Part shown: one piece after another, positions 1 through 8,693 of the stretch
Layout of the letters: each line of letters starts with the position of its first letter
Position numbering within the stretch: position 1 is the first letter of the stretch
NCBI RefSeq assembly: GCF_001677435.1
Contig: NZ_CP016268.1
Span: forward strand, 3,027,001 to 3,091,000
Direction of reading: 5' to 3'
DNA from: Woeseia oceani
GTDB lineage: Bacteria > Pseudomonadota > Gammaproteobacteria > Steroidobacterales > Woeseiaceae
Length of the DNA stretch: 64,000 nt
Position numbers and translations under genes: made by a program
The notes under the pieces: model-generated
Seen by the model: only the letters and a program-made list of their open reading frames with translations
What the model was told of the DNA's origin: nothing
Database searches by the model: none

Positions 1-2145
1 GAGTTCCACATTGAACGTCGGCGTGTCATTGATCGCGTTACGGGTTTCCGACTGGTAGTAAGCGTGCACGCGGGTGATCCACTGCCTGTCTGCAGACAAG
101 TCTTTGGTAAAGATACCGGTTGCGTTCAACGCATGTTCCGGTGTGCCCGGCAGCTGTGCCCCGGCCAGCGCACGCGGCACTGTCGGGTTATCCGGTGCAA
201 ACAACGGCTCATCGAGTTCTGCGTTTACATAGGCGTAGCCGAGCCGGTATTCGAAGTAGTCATTGACCACGCCGTCCAGTTCCAGCTCGAGACCACTGCT
301 GCTGGCCGACTCGCCGTTCTGGACGGAGAAGAAGCCCCAGTTCGTTGTTGCCGTGTTGACTTGTGGGTCGTCCCAGTCGACATAGAACACAGCGGCGGAC
401 AAGCGGGTGCGCTCGAAGGTGCTCTTTATGCCCAACTCGTAGTTGATGACCGAATCCGAGTCGTAGCGCAGCCAGCCCGGGTCTTCCGCAAACGTGCCGG
501 AGGTCGGTACGGCGTTCGCACCGCCACGGCGGTAGCCTTCTGAAACCGTACCGTAAATGGTCGAGTTCTCGGTGGCGTCCCAGGATGCATTCAGCTTGAA
601 CAGGACATCATCATCCTTCACTTCGAAGTTGCTGGTTTCCGGGACAAACAATCCCGCATACAACGGCAGATCTACATAGGTCGTGTTGGTGAAATCGTTG
701 TCAAAATAGCGGAAGCCAACGGTCGCCTGGAACTCATCGGTAAAGTTATACGACAATTCGCCGAATACCGACATATCTTCATAAGTCTCGCCGCGCTGGT
801 AGTCGAAATCCATATCGCCCGTTACCACGGCTTCCAGGCCGGGCAGGAAAGCGTCCCACCAGGTCTTGAAACCGCGCACGAAACTTTGCTGGGTCGAGTC
901 CAGATCCTGATCCTGGTAGAACGCACCAACCACGTACTGGAACGGATCGTCCGTGGTCGAAACCAGACGGAATTCCTGCACGATCGCCCGGTCGCCGTAG
1001 GTTCTGACCGCAGACGCCATCGGTCGCGGGTAGTTGTAATAGAAGGCGAGAAAACCGGCCTGCGCGTAAAAGCCGGTGTTCTCACTGACGCTTTCACCGT
1101 CATGATCGTACGCCGAGGTACTTGAGGTCAGGGTGGCAAAGCCCAGGTCGAACTCCATTTCCAAAGAGCCCAGCGTCACATCGCGTGACGAAGGTTCCAA
1201 CTGGATCGAGCCGTTCTCGTAACTTTGGTAGGTTCTGCCGTAGCCGTCAACGCCAACGGTTTCCTGCCGACGGCCGCCGATCTCGTCGCTTTGCGCCTGC
1301 AATGCCGCACGTAACTTGAAGCGGTCATTCGGTTCAAACAGAAACGATACCCGTCCGTAGTCGATATCAACGGTATCCGCATCTTCCACATTCCGGTAAC
1401 TGGCAGCGGGATCAAGCACACCGTTTGGCGCGACCGGAATGCCGTTTGCATCGAGTTCGTAGACATTAACGTAGTCGGTAAGACCCGGGTAATCCATGTG
1501 ACCGATATTGATACGCAATGCGGCAACATCGCTGAAGCCGAAGTTGCCAATGGCGTCCGCACTCCAGCCGTTGCCATCAGAGCCTTTCACATTGCTGCCT
1601 ACCACATTGACCTGACCGGAGTACTCGCTGAACTTCGGATCGCGGGTAATGTAACGAACCGTGCCGCCAAGCGAACCGGAGCCGTACAAGGTACCTTGCG
1701 GTCCGCGCAAAACTTCGACGCGCTCGAGGTCGCGCAACACAAAGTTGGCATACAGCGGTGTGTCGTTGACGTAGGTCGAGACCGTCGGGACTGCCGACAA
1801 GGAATAGTCGCCCAACGCTGCGCCATCAACGTTGACACCACGAATCATGATGCCGTTGATCACGCCCGAATTGCGGTAGCCGCGGTCAACAACCGCCACA
1901 CCCGGCATGGCACGCATCAGGTCGACCTGATCAGTGATCAGCGCGGCCTCCATCGCATCGCCACTGAAGGCGGAGATGTTGTACGGCACGTCCTGTACCG
2001 ACGAGGCGCGGCGAGTCGCGGTTACGATGATTTCCTCGAGGCGAACTTCCGAGTCCTGCGCCATACTCGGGGCGGCGGCTCCGGCGACAATGGAGCCGAT
2101 AGCCAGCGCCAGCGGCGTTCTGCGAAATACAAGATTCGTTGACAT
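1..2145 (-). CDS. TonB-dependent outer-membrane receptor, C-terminus cut by window edge
   Basis: Open reading frame of 715 codons that runs off the left window edge, so the beta-barrel end is missing. The start ATG at 2145 opens a signal peptide (about residues 1-29, ending PSMAQ). A TonB-box-like segment EEIIVTATRR (37-46) follows, then a plug domain with VEVLRGPQGTLYGSGSLGG and a barrel rich in aromatic beta strands. Such receptors import a scarce ligand across the outer membrane using TonB/ExbBD; the ligand cannot be read from sequence. The upstream gene (nitrilase family) ends one base before this start, so the two are almost certainly co-transcribed and translationally coupled, which hints that the ligand is an amide or nitrile-type compound (inference). 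Confidence 0.93.
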   Translation of the reverse strand, partial: MSTNLVFRRTPLALAIGSIVAGAAAPSMAQDSEVRLEEIIVTATRRASSVQDVPYNISAFSGDAMEAALITDQVDLMRAMPGVAVVDRGYRNSGVINGIMIRGVNVDGAALGDYSLSAVPTVSTYVNDTPLYANFVLRDLERVEVLRGPQGTLYGSGSLGGTVRYITRDPKFSEYSGQVNVVGSNVKGSDGNGWSADAIGNFGFSDVAALRINIGHMDYPGLTDYVNVYELDANGIPVAPNGVLDPAASYRNVEDADTVDIDYGRVSFLFEPNDRFKLRAALQAQSDEIGGRRQETVGVDGYGRTYQSYENGSIQLEPSSRDVTLGSLEMEFDLGFATLTSSTSAYDHDGESVSENTGFYAQAGFLAFYYNYPRPMASAVRTYGDRAIVQEFRLVSTTDDPFQYVVGAFYQDQDLDSTQQSFVRGFKTWWDAFLPGLEAVVTGDMDFDYQRGETYEDMSVFGELSYNFTDEFQATVGFRYFDNDFTNTTYVDLPLYAGLFVPETSNFEVKDDDVLFKLNASWDATENSTIYGTVSEGYRRGGANAVPTSGTFAEDPGWLRYDSDSVINYELGIKSTFERTRLSAAVFYVDWDDPQVNTATTNWGFFSVQNGESASSSGLELELDGVVNDYFEYRLGYAYVNAELDEPLFAPDNPTVPRALAGAQLPGTPEHALNATGIFTKDLSADRQWITRVHAYYQSETRNAINDTPTFNVEL

Positions 2146-2146
2146 G

Positions 2147-3031
2147 TCAATTGTCCCTTTGCGGAAAGTCGGTATTGGATTGAGTCGGTCGGGTCGGCAT
2201 TTCCAGCGGACCCAGCGAATTCAGGTAGTCGGTTGCGGCACCATTGTTGTAGCTGGCAAATGGCACCTTGCTGTCGCGAAATGCCTTGAGGTTCTGGCTC
2301 AGGCCGTTCCAGCCGTTCTTGCGTACATCCCTGACGTAGTCGAGATCGAGCCGCAGCGGAATGACTTCGCGGCCGCGGCCGGCGCTGTACAACACTTCAC
2401 CGCCCGGGCCCGCCATCATCGACTGACCGCAGCCCACGCTCGGTCCGAGGTTGACGTCGAATACGTAGCACTGGTGCATCGCGGCTGTCGCACAAATGAT
2501 GTTGTGCTCTGCCTGGCGGTCTATCGTGCTGGTGAGACTTGGGTGCAGGATGACTTCCGCGCCGAGGCTGGATAACGCCCGTGCAGTCTCCGGGAACCAG
2601 ATGTCGTAGCAATTGGAAATTCCGAAGCAACCGACGCCCGGCACATCGAAAACCACGGGGGTATCGCCCGGAGTTGTGTCCGCTTCGTAGGGCAGCCACG
2701 GGAACATCTTGCGGTAGCGGGCGACGATCTCGCCCTGCGGCGAAATGACCGGCACCGTGTTGTAAACCACGCCATCGGCCGCCTCGAACATGGAACCCGG
2801 TACCAGCCAGATGCCGTGGCGCCGGGCGATCCCGCAGAACCGCTGCTCGCGCGGTCCCGGCATCGGCTCGGCGTTGCGGACATCGGTACCGCAGGCGTTC
2901 AGCTCGGACGCGACCAGCATGTCCAGCCACGGAAAACGGCGCATGGCGGAATCGATCTCAGCCTCCATGTGCGCGAGATTGTCGCCATTCGGGCCTTCCA
3001 GTTGCAGCCCGGCGATCGCTATCCTGCTCAT
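2147..3031 (-). CDS. carbon-nitrogen hydrolase (nitrilase superfamily amidase)
   Basis: A 294-aa cytoplasmic hydrolase of the nitrilase superfamily. The Glu-Lys-Cys triad is visible: Glu43 in VASELNACG, Lys108 in RYRKMFPWLP, and nucleophile Cys141 in ISNCYDIWFPE. The family hydrolyses non-peptide C-N bonds (aliphatic amides, carbamoyl compounds, nitriles); the exact substrate is unknown. I chose ATG 3031 because GGGGAG lies just upstream and the protein begins directly with the family's first strand (MSRIAIAGLQ); an in-frame extension to 3178 has no family features. It is the first gene of a two-gene unit with the TonB receptor, whose start codon lies one base after this stop. Confidence 0.9.
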   Translation of the reverse strand: MSRIAIAGLQLEGPNGDNLAHMEAEIDSAMRRFPWLDMLVASELNACGTDVRNAEPMPGPREQRFCGIARRHGIWLVPGSMFEAADGVVYNTVPVISPQGEIVARYRKMFPWLPYEADTTPGDTPVVFDVPGVGCFGISNCYDIWFPETARALSSLGAEVILHPSLTSTIDRQAEHNIICATAAMHQCYVFDVNLGPSVGCGQSMMAGPGGEVLYSAGRGREVIPLRLDLDYVRDVRKNGWNGLSQNLKAFRDSKVPFASYNNGAATDYLNSLGPLEMPTRPTQSNTDFPQRDN

Positions 3032-3376
3032 AATCTCCCCTTTGGTTGCGGAGACATTACGCAGGCAGCCCGGGACTGCATAGGTCCAGTTAGCGGGTAT
3101 CAATGAGACCAGTTTGCAGCGCAGTCTGGGCGGGTGGCCCGCGCTGCTACCCTCGAACCAAGCGGCCGTGCCCGGCAAAAGGCACGTCGCCGCTGGCCGC
3201 CCACGGGCAAGGAAAAGCCGCGCCGCAGCACCCGGCTAGGGCCAAAGTGGCATTGGCTCCACGCGGCATGTCATTGGATTCCGGAAAGAATTTTCCCGAA
3301 TACCGGCGTGCCAAAGCATTGCTTTTCATCCGCCGGTGCTTTTGGCAAAGTTCCGGTTCCCTTCAATACCTGGTTG
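3032..3376 (+). promoter_or_regulatory. long structured leader upstream of metA (possible cis-regulatory RNA)
   Basis: This 345-base gap separates the divergent amidase and metA. It holds a strong stem-loop, AGCGGCCGTGCC (3161-3172) pairing with GGCACG-TC-GCCGCT (3181-3194) around an 8-base loop. Nearer the gene is a set of competing pairings: ACCGGC (3302-3307) with GCCGGT (3332-3337), overlapping GCCAAAGCA with TGCTTTTGGC. I cannot match it to the SAM-I, SAM-II or SAH riboswitch consensus, and I see no MetJ boxes. The location before a methionine gene makes RNA-level control plausible but unproven. Confidence 0.35.
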
Positions 3377-4441
3377 ATGCCCGCTGTGCCACTTGTTGCC
3401 CATTCAACGTTGCCGACCTTCGCCCAACTTGGCGAACAAGGCCATGACTTGCTTTCCAAAGAACGGGCTGAACGCCAGGACATCCGCGAACTGCACATAG
3501 GGCTGCTGAACATGATGCCGGACGCCGCATTGCAGGCGACTGAGCGGCAGTTCATACGTCTGATCGGCAGCAGCAACCGGATTGCGCAGTTTTTTGTCTA
3601 CCCGTTTTCGCTGCCTGAGCTGAACCGCAGCGCTGCCACCCGCGATTACATTGAGCAACACTACAGTCGCTACACTGACCTGCAAGAGCAGGGGCTCGAC
3701 GCCCTGATCATTACCGGTGCAAACGTCGCAACCCCGGCACTGGATACAGAGCCGTTCTGGGACCCGCTGATGGACATCGTCCGCTGGGCTGACAAGAACG
3801 TCGCATCCATTCTTTGCTCCTGCCTCGCAACCCACGCGCTGCTGAAGTTCCACCACGATATTGATCGTCAGCCGATGCCCGGGAAGCGCTGGGGCGTTTA
3901 CAGTCACCAGGTGCACGCGGCCGACCACCCGCTGGTACGGGAGGTGAATACCCGTTTCGATGCACCGCATTCGCGTTACAACGATATTTCCCGCACCCAA
4001 CTTGAAGCGGCGGGCCTGCGCATACTGGCTGAAAGTACGGATGGCGGTGTTCATATGGCAGTCAGCCCGGACCAGGCTCGCGTCGTGTATTTTCAGGGTC
4101 ACCCCGAATACGATCGCAACAGCTTGTTGAAAGAATACAAGCGCGAAGTACGCCGTTTTCAATCCGGCGAACTGAGCGCGATGCCCCCCTTCCCTGAAAA
4201 CTATTTTTCGCCCGAAGCGCTGCAACTGATCGACGCCGCGCAACTTGAACGCAATGCCTTTTCCGATGCTCTGGAAGCCGCACTGGAGCAGGCCGTGGAT
4301 AACACTTGGGGCGATACTGCCAAAGCCATCGTTAATAACTGGCTTGGTCTCGTCTACCAGCTCACCAATCTTGATCGCAAGAAACAGTTCATGGCGGGTG
4401 TGAACCCGGAAGCACCGCTAGATTTCCTGCGACAATCCTGA
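3377..4441 (+). CDS. metA: homoserine O-acyltransferase, MetA type
   Basis: A 354-aa MetA-family enzyme that acylates homoserine, the first committed step of methionine synthesis. Visible features are HIGLLNMMPDAALQATERQ near the N-terminus, the acyl-enzyme cysteine Cys149 in SILCSCLATHA, and His242/Glu244 in FQGHPEYDR. MetA enzymes use succinyl- or acetyl-CoA; because the next gene encodes a MetY-type O-acetylhomoserine sulfhydrylase, the product is probably O-acetylhomoserine (inference from context). Start ATG 3377 was chosen because conserved sequence begins shortly after; the frame is open back to 3134 but that extension is basic and unlike the family. metY follows after 28 bases, so the two form an operon. 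Confidence 0.88.
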   Translation: MPAVPLVAHSTLPTFAQLGEQGHDLLSKERAERQDIRELHIGLLNMMPDAALQATERQFIRLIGSSNRIAQFFVYPFSLPELNRSAATRDYIEQHYSRYTDLQEQGLDALIITGANVATPALDTEPFWDPLMDIVRWADKNVASILCSCLATHALLKFHHDIDRQPMPGKRWGVYSHQVHAADHPLVREVNTRFDAPHSRYNDISRTQLEAAGLRILAESTDGGVHMAVSPDQARVVYFQGHPEYDRNSLLKEYKREVRRFQSGELSAMPPFPENYFSPEALQLIDAAQLERNAFSDALEAALEQAVDNTWGDTAKAIVNNWLGLVYQLTNLDRKKQFMAGVNPEAPLDFLRQS

Positions 4442-4469
4442 CACTTCAATCGTCTCAATAGGATCAACC

Positions 4470-5744
4470 ATGAAAGACCAGACTCTAGCCATACACGCCG
4501 GTTTCAAATCGGACCCGACAACGAAATCGCTGGCGGTGCCGGTCTACCAGACCGTTGCTTACGAATTTGAAAGCGCACAACACGGTGCCGATCTGTTCAA
4601 CCTCGCGGTTGAAGGCAATATCTACTCGCGCATCATGAACCCGACGGTGGATGTCCTTGAGAAGCGTTGCGCCGAGCTTGAAGGTGGAATCGCAGGACTG
4701 TGCCTCAGTGCGGGCAGCGCGGCCGTCAACTACGCCATTCTGAACATCGCGGAAAGTGGTAACAATATCGTTTCCGTGCCGATGCTGTACGGCGGCACTT
4801 ACACGCTGTTCAAACACATGCTGCCAAAACTCGGGATCGAAGTACGCTTTGCGGCCGACGACTCAGCGGCGGCCATGAGCAAGCTGATCGACGACAACAC
4901 AACCGCCATTTTCTGCGAGTCGATTGGTAACCCGGCGGGCAATATCGTTGATATCGAAGCCCTGGCCAAGATGGCGCATGAGCGTGGCGTACCACTGATT
5001 GTCGATAACACGGTCGCCTCGCCGGCACTGATCAAACCCATCAAGTGGGGCGCCGATATCGTTGTCGAAGCACTGACCAAATACATGGGTGGACACGGCA
5101 ACTCTCTCGGCGGTGTCATCGTGGATGCCGGTCAGTTTCCGTGGGCTGATCATCCGAAGAAATTCCACATGCTGACCGAGCCGGAAGAGTCCTATCACGG
5201 TGTGGTTTATACAGAGGCGCTCGGAGCAGCCGCGTACATCGGTCGCGCCCGGACGGTGCCACTGCGCAACAGCGGCTCGGCCATGAGCGCAATGAACGCG
5301 TTTCTTATCCTGCAAGGCCTGGCCACGTTGCCGTTGCGTATGGAACGGCATTGCGACAACGCACTTGCGGTCGCGAAGCACCTGAAGCAACACCCCAAAG
5401 TCGACTGGGTCAGCTACGCCGGGCTCGAGGATTCGCCGTACTTCGACCTCGCGCAGAAATACACCAATGGCAAGCCATCGGCATTGCTGACCTTTGGTAT
5501 CAAGGGCGGCTTTGATGCCGGCGTCAAGTTCTATGACGCACTGCAGATGTTTGTGCGTTGCGTAAATATCGGTGACGTGAAATCACTTGCGGCACACCCG
5601 GCATCCACCACGCACCGTCAGTTGTCGGACGAAGAGCTGAAGAACGCCGGTGTTACGCCAGACATGATCCGGCTGTGCGTCGGTATCGAGCATATAGACG
5701 ACATCCTTGCCGATCTGGATCAGGCGCTCGCGGCAGCGGCCTGA
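4470..5744 (+). CDS. metY: O-acetylhomoserine sulfhydrylase (Cys/Met metabolism PLP enzyme)
   Basis: A 424-aa PLP-dependent enzyme of the Cys/Met metabolism family. MetY replaces the acetyl group of O-acetylhomoserine with sulfide to give homocysteine. Landmarks: substrate-loop YSRIMNPTVDVLEKR (52-66), cofactor residue Asp179 in LIVDNTVASP, and the Schiff-base lysine Lys204 in ALTKYMGGHGNSLGG. The insert IGDVKSLAAHPASTTH near the C-terminus is also typical. The length is normal for MetY (about 420-430 aa), longer than MetB/MetC (about 390). It is cotranscribed with metA, giving a direct-sulfhydrylation route from homoserine to homocysteine. Confidence 0.95.
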   Translation: MKDQTLAIHAGFKSDPTTKSLAVPVYQTVAYEFESAQHGADLFNLAVEGNIYSRIMNPTVDVLEKRCAELEGGIAGLCLSAGSAAVNYAILNIAESGNNIVSVPMLYGGTYTLFKHMLPKLGIEVRFAADDSAAAMSKLIDDNTTAIFCESIGNPAGNIVDIEALAKMAHERGVPLIVDNTVASPALIKPIKWGADIVVEALTKYMGGHGNSLGGVIVDAGQFPWADHPKKFHMLTEPEESYHGVVYTEALGAAAYIGRARTVPLRNSGSAMSAMNAFLILQGLATLPLRMERHCDNALAVAKHLKQHPKVDWVSYAGLEDSPYFDLAQKYTNGKPSALLTFGIKGGFDAGVKFYDALQMFVRCVNIGDVKSLAAHPASTTHRQLSDEELKNAGVTPDMIRLCVGIEHIDDILADLDQALAAAA

Positions 5745-5788
5745 CAGTCAGTCGTTTGTGTATCGGCTGCATGAACGAAACGCATGAG

Positions 5789-5815
5789 CCGCAGGCAGGT
5801 ACAGCCTGCCTGCGG
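5789..5815. terminator. hairpin between convergent metY and 5842-7164 gene
   Basis: Perfect 11-bp stem CCGCAGGCAGG / CCTGCCTGCGG around loop TACAG, placed between two genes that converge. There is no long T tract on either side, so it is a likely but weak bidirectional terminator. Confidence 0.55.
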
Positions 5816-5841
5816 GTTCAGAACAAACTCAGTGTGGCCGT

Positions 5842-7164
5842 CTAACGACGGCCGCACTCGATCGTCAGCGACGCAAAGTCCTGTGTATAGGCCGGTGCCG
5901 CGGATGCCTGTCGTCCAATCAACTCTTTGCTGTAGGTCAAAGGCGGCGTAGCCGCAAGGCCACGCACGCGTGTCGCCTCCTCCTCCGGCTCCGGCGGCGC
6001 ATCAGCCGCAAACCGCATCCACTCGCCAAACCGAACCTGCCCGTCAATCCGGTACGACGGGCGTACCGACCAACGGTAGGTCTTGCATGGCTCAAGACCG
6101 TAACCCACCGTATGCTGCGGATCCGGCAATTGCTCTTCTTCATAAACGAGGCGTTGCGCGTCAAAGATCGCAATATCGTAGTAAGTGTTTTCCTCGTTGA
6201 TCTCGTCTACCCAACTGCCGTAGGGATCACCGCCCGTCAAGTGCATTGCCCAAGCCAGCGTTGGTGTAGCGGTCTTGCTGACATACTCCAGCGGGTTCTT
6301 GCGGTGCGGGACGGCCGTTGCCGTCGCTACCGGCTGCAGCTCGTGACTCAGCTCCACCCGGTTGAACACTTCAGCCGCGGCCTCGCGGCCAAGGTAATAA
6401 CGCGCATAGTTCGCGTAGTTCTGCCACAACGCATTATTGTTTGCTGTCCAGTTGCGCAAGGTATCGCGGTCTTGATAGCGAATCAGCGTCTCGTACAGCT
6501 TCTCGCCGTCGCTGTATCGTCGCAACGTAACTTCGGCTGCTGTGGAAATAATGGCTTCCTTGCCCTGCACGTCGATGCCCACTTCATGAAAGCTGACGTA
6601 GAGTACGGCATCCGTGTCTTCGGGGATCTCTACCGCCGGAGCGAACAGTTTTGATTCCAGATGCGGCAATTGCCGGAGCCGCCAGAACACGTCCAACGCC
6701 AGTCCGTCGTCTGTCAGCGGCTGGTTCTCCGCGTTGGCGAGCTCCTCGGTCAGGTCGTCACGGAACTCCTGGATTTCACGCTTCACTGCACCGGACAGTC
6801 CGCCAAAAATAGCGCCGGGAATAGTAAGTATTGGTATGGGAATATTGATGGGCACGCCACCAATTTCCTTGGAGATACGGCCCAGCTGGGAACCCTTGCT
6901 CATCCCTCCGGCCATTCCCAGCGTTGCCTTATCGTAGGTACCGCCGATCGCTTCATCGGCCGGGCTCTCGCCGGCCACCAGCACCACCTTTTTTATCGAC
7001 TCGCGCAGCGCTTCCGGCATGTGCGTTCGGCTATCGGCAGCCGCTTCCTGTGCTTCTGCAGCTGTCGCGACCAAACCGGGCAGCGATACACCGCCCAGTA
7101 ACCACATCACTGCATGCCAGACTGCAACATGCGTCCATCCAACCGTCTTTTGCCGTTGCTCCAT
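5842..7164 (-). CDS. exported protein of unknown function
   Basis: A 440-aa protein I do not recognise. ATG 7164 is preferred because AAGGG lies at a good distance upstream; a longer start at 7200 lacks this. The N-terminus (HAVMWLLGGVSLPGLVATAAEAQ) looks like a signal peptide. Residues about 75-130 are glycine-rich and hydrophobic (GMAGGMSKGSQLG, PILTIPGAIFGGLSGA), resembling a membrane-inserting or glycine-zipper segment. The C-terminal third contains a single LEPCKTYRWSVRPSYR segment that looks like a fibronectin-type beta-sandwich strand pair, common in lipoproteins. It is monocistronic and convergent with metY. Envelope location is inferred; function is open. Confidence 0.75.
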   Translation of the reverse strand: MEQRQKTVGWTHVAVWHAVMWLLGGVSLPGLVATAAEAQEAAADSRTHMPEALRESIKKVVLVAGESPADEAIGGTYDKATLGMAGGMSKGSQLGRISKEIGGVPINIPIPILTIPGAIFGGLSGAVKREIQEFRDDLTEELANAENQPLTDDGLALDVFWRLRQLPHLESKLFAPAVEIPEDTDAVLYVSFHEVGIDVQGKEAIISTAAEVTLRRYSDGEKLYETLIRYQDRDTLRNWTANNNALWQNYANYARYYLGREAAAEVFNRVELSHELQPVATATAVPHRKNPLEYVSKTATPTLAWAMHLTGGDPYGSWVDEINEENTYYDIAIFDAQRLVYEEEQLPDPQHTVGYGLEPCKTYRWSVRPSYRIDGQVRFGEWMRFAADAPPEPEEEATRVRGLAATPPLTYSKELIGRQASAAPAYTQDFASLTIECGRR

Positions 7165-7354
7165 AGCGAACCCTTGTAGATCCAGCCGGGCATGCATCAT
7201 AGTGCCCGCAATGAACAGGCCGCAAATGGCCCGGCCGTACTGGCCTAATGACCGGCCTTAATGGAAAACAAGCCTGTCGCCAGCGCCAGAACAAGGCGGC
7301 GCCCGACCGCCACTCAAAGTCACGATACCGGGCACCTCCAGGCCATCCCGCCGG

Positions 7355-8683
7355 CTAATTGAACCGCGCCCGCAGCGGTGCCGGCAACAATGCCTCGATA
7401 GCGAGTACTGCCAGCAGAGATAGACCAACCAACGGGAAGATGATTCCAACGACCACGGGGATCACCAGTACGCCGCGCGGAATACGATAGCCGCTAACGT
7501 GGCTGGGCGCGCCAAGGCGTCCTTCCGGTCGGCGTTGCCACCACATGATCATGGCGGCCACCGACATCAACAGTATCGCGACACAGGTCAACAACATCAG
7601 CCACTGATTGAGTCGGCCGAACTGCTGCCCGGTGTGCACGCTGATGCCCCACTCGATCATACGCGCCGCCGCGCCCATATCCGAATAGCGCGCGTCGTAT
7701 AACAGCTCGCCACTGTACTGATCGAGATGCATGGTTCGGCTTTGCTGCACTTTGTCCGGAATGACCGATGCCGACCACACGCCACTGCTACCGCGCGGCA
7801 TATTGATCACGTAGCCTGGCGGCATGCCCTTGCGGTCGAAAAGTTCAATTGCAGTATCGAGGTCAATCGCAACGTTGCCGTCATTGCCTGACGACGGCAA
7901 CGGCATGTGCTCTGTCGTCCACGGTGCCGGAACGACCGTGTCGTGCATATGCATCGTCGACTCCACGACCGGAAACCAGTACCCCGGCGGATAACCCAGC
8001 CCGGCATCGTTTATAACCTGCTTGAGATTGTCTCCCCATACGCCCGACCATGGCAGACCGGTCAGGGCCATAAACACAATGAGCAACGAAGCGAACACAC
8101 CGGTTACCGCGTGTACATCCCGCCAAAAGGAGCGCCGGCCGGCATTTCGCCTGACGCTCACAACGCCCCCCCGGCGGCCGCGCGGCCACCACATGTACAC
8201 ACCGGTCAATACCAGTATCAGTGCCCAGCCAGCCACGACCTCGATCAAGCGATTGCCCAGCCAACCGACCTGTTCCAGGCTGTGGAGTCGCCGGATCAAG
8301 TTCATCAACGGCAGATTGCCGAACTGGCCGCGCGATACCTCGCCGAGCACCGATCCCTGGTACGGGTCAACAAACACGAAACTGGAATTGCCGGCGCCGT
8401 CGTCAACGATAACCCGCGCCGAACTATCCTCAGCCCACGGCGGCATATAGCCGACAATGTCACCATCGGAGTCAGCGGATACTGCCCGCACCAGAGAAGA
8501 TGCGGGCAGCCTCGCCGAAGCCGGTTCGACGTGCAGCAGGTCGTCGTACAAGCGGCTGTTTATCTCATCCTTGAATAAGTACAAACCGCCGGTTACTGAC
8601 AGCAGTATCAGGAATGGCAAGACGAAAATGCCGGCATAAAAATGCCAGCGCCAGACGGCGCGGTAGAGATTGCTACGCATCAT
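7355..8683 (-). CDS. PepSY-associated inner-membrane protein (PiuB-like)
   Basis: A 442-aa membrane protein. It opens with a hydrophobic helix (LYRAVWRWHFYAGIFVLPF, then LILLSVTGGLYLFKDE) typical of the PepSY-TM/PiuB family, has a periplasmic PepSY-like domain with YQGSVLGE, and three further membrane segments, ending in two helices. Family members accompany TonB receptors for iron, siderophores or copper and are thought to act in periplasmic metal release or reduction. ATG 8683 was chosen because AGGAG stands just upstream; the gene begins 10 bases after the receptor stop at 8694, so it is the last gene of the DUF2946-receptor-PepSY unit. Confidence 0.88.
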   Translation of the reverse strand: MMRSNLYRAVWRWHFYAGIFVLPFLILLSVTGGLYLFKDEINSRLYDDLLHVEPASARLPASSLVRAVSADSDGDIVGYMPPWAEDSSARVIVDDGAGNSSFVFVDPYQGSVLGEVSRGQFGNLPLMNLIRRLHSLEQVGWLGNRLIEVVAGWALILVLTGVYMWWPRGRRGGVVSVRRNAGRRSFWRDVHAVTGVFASLLIVFMALTGLPWSGVWGDNLKQVINDAGLGYPPGYWFPVVESTMHMHDTVVPAPWTTEHMPLPSSGNDGNVAIDLDTAIELFDRKGMPPGYVINMPRGSSGVWSASVIPDKVQQSRTMHLDQYSGELLYDARYSDMGAAARMIEWGISVHTGQQFGRLNQWLMLLTCVAILLMSVAAMIMWWQRRPEGRLGAPSHVSGYRIPRGVLVIPVVVGIIFPLVGLSLLAVLAIEALLPAPLRARFN

Positions 8684-8693
8684 CGCAGGGCTC

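Noticed and set aside
3120-3376. metA reading frame starting at 3134
   Set aside because: The extra N-terminus is basic and unlike MetA, and it overlaps the strong hairpin.
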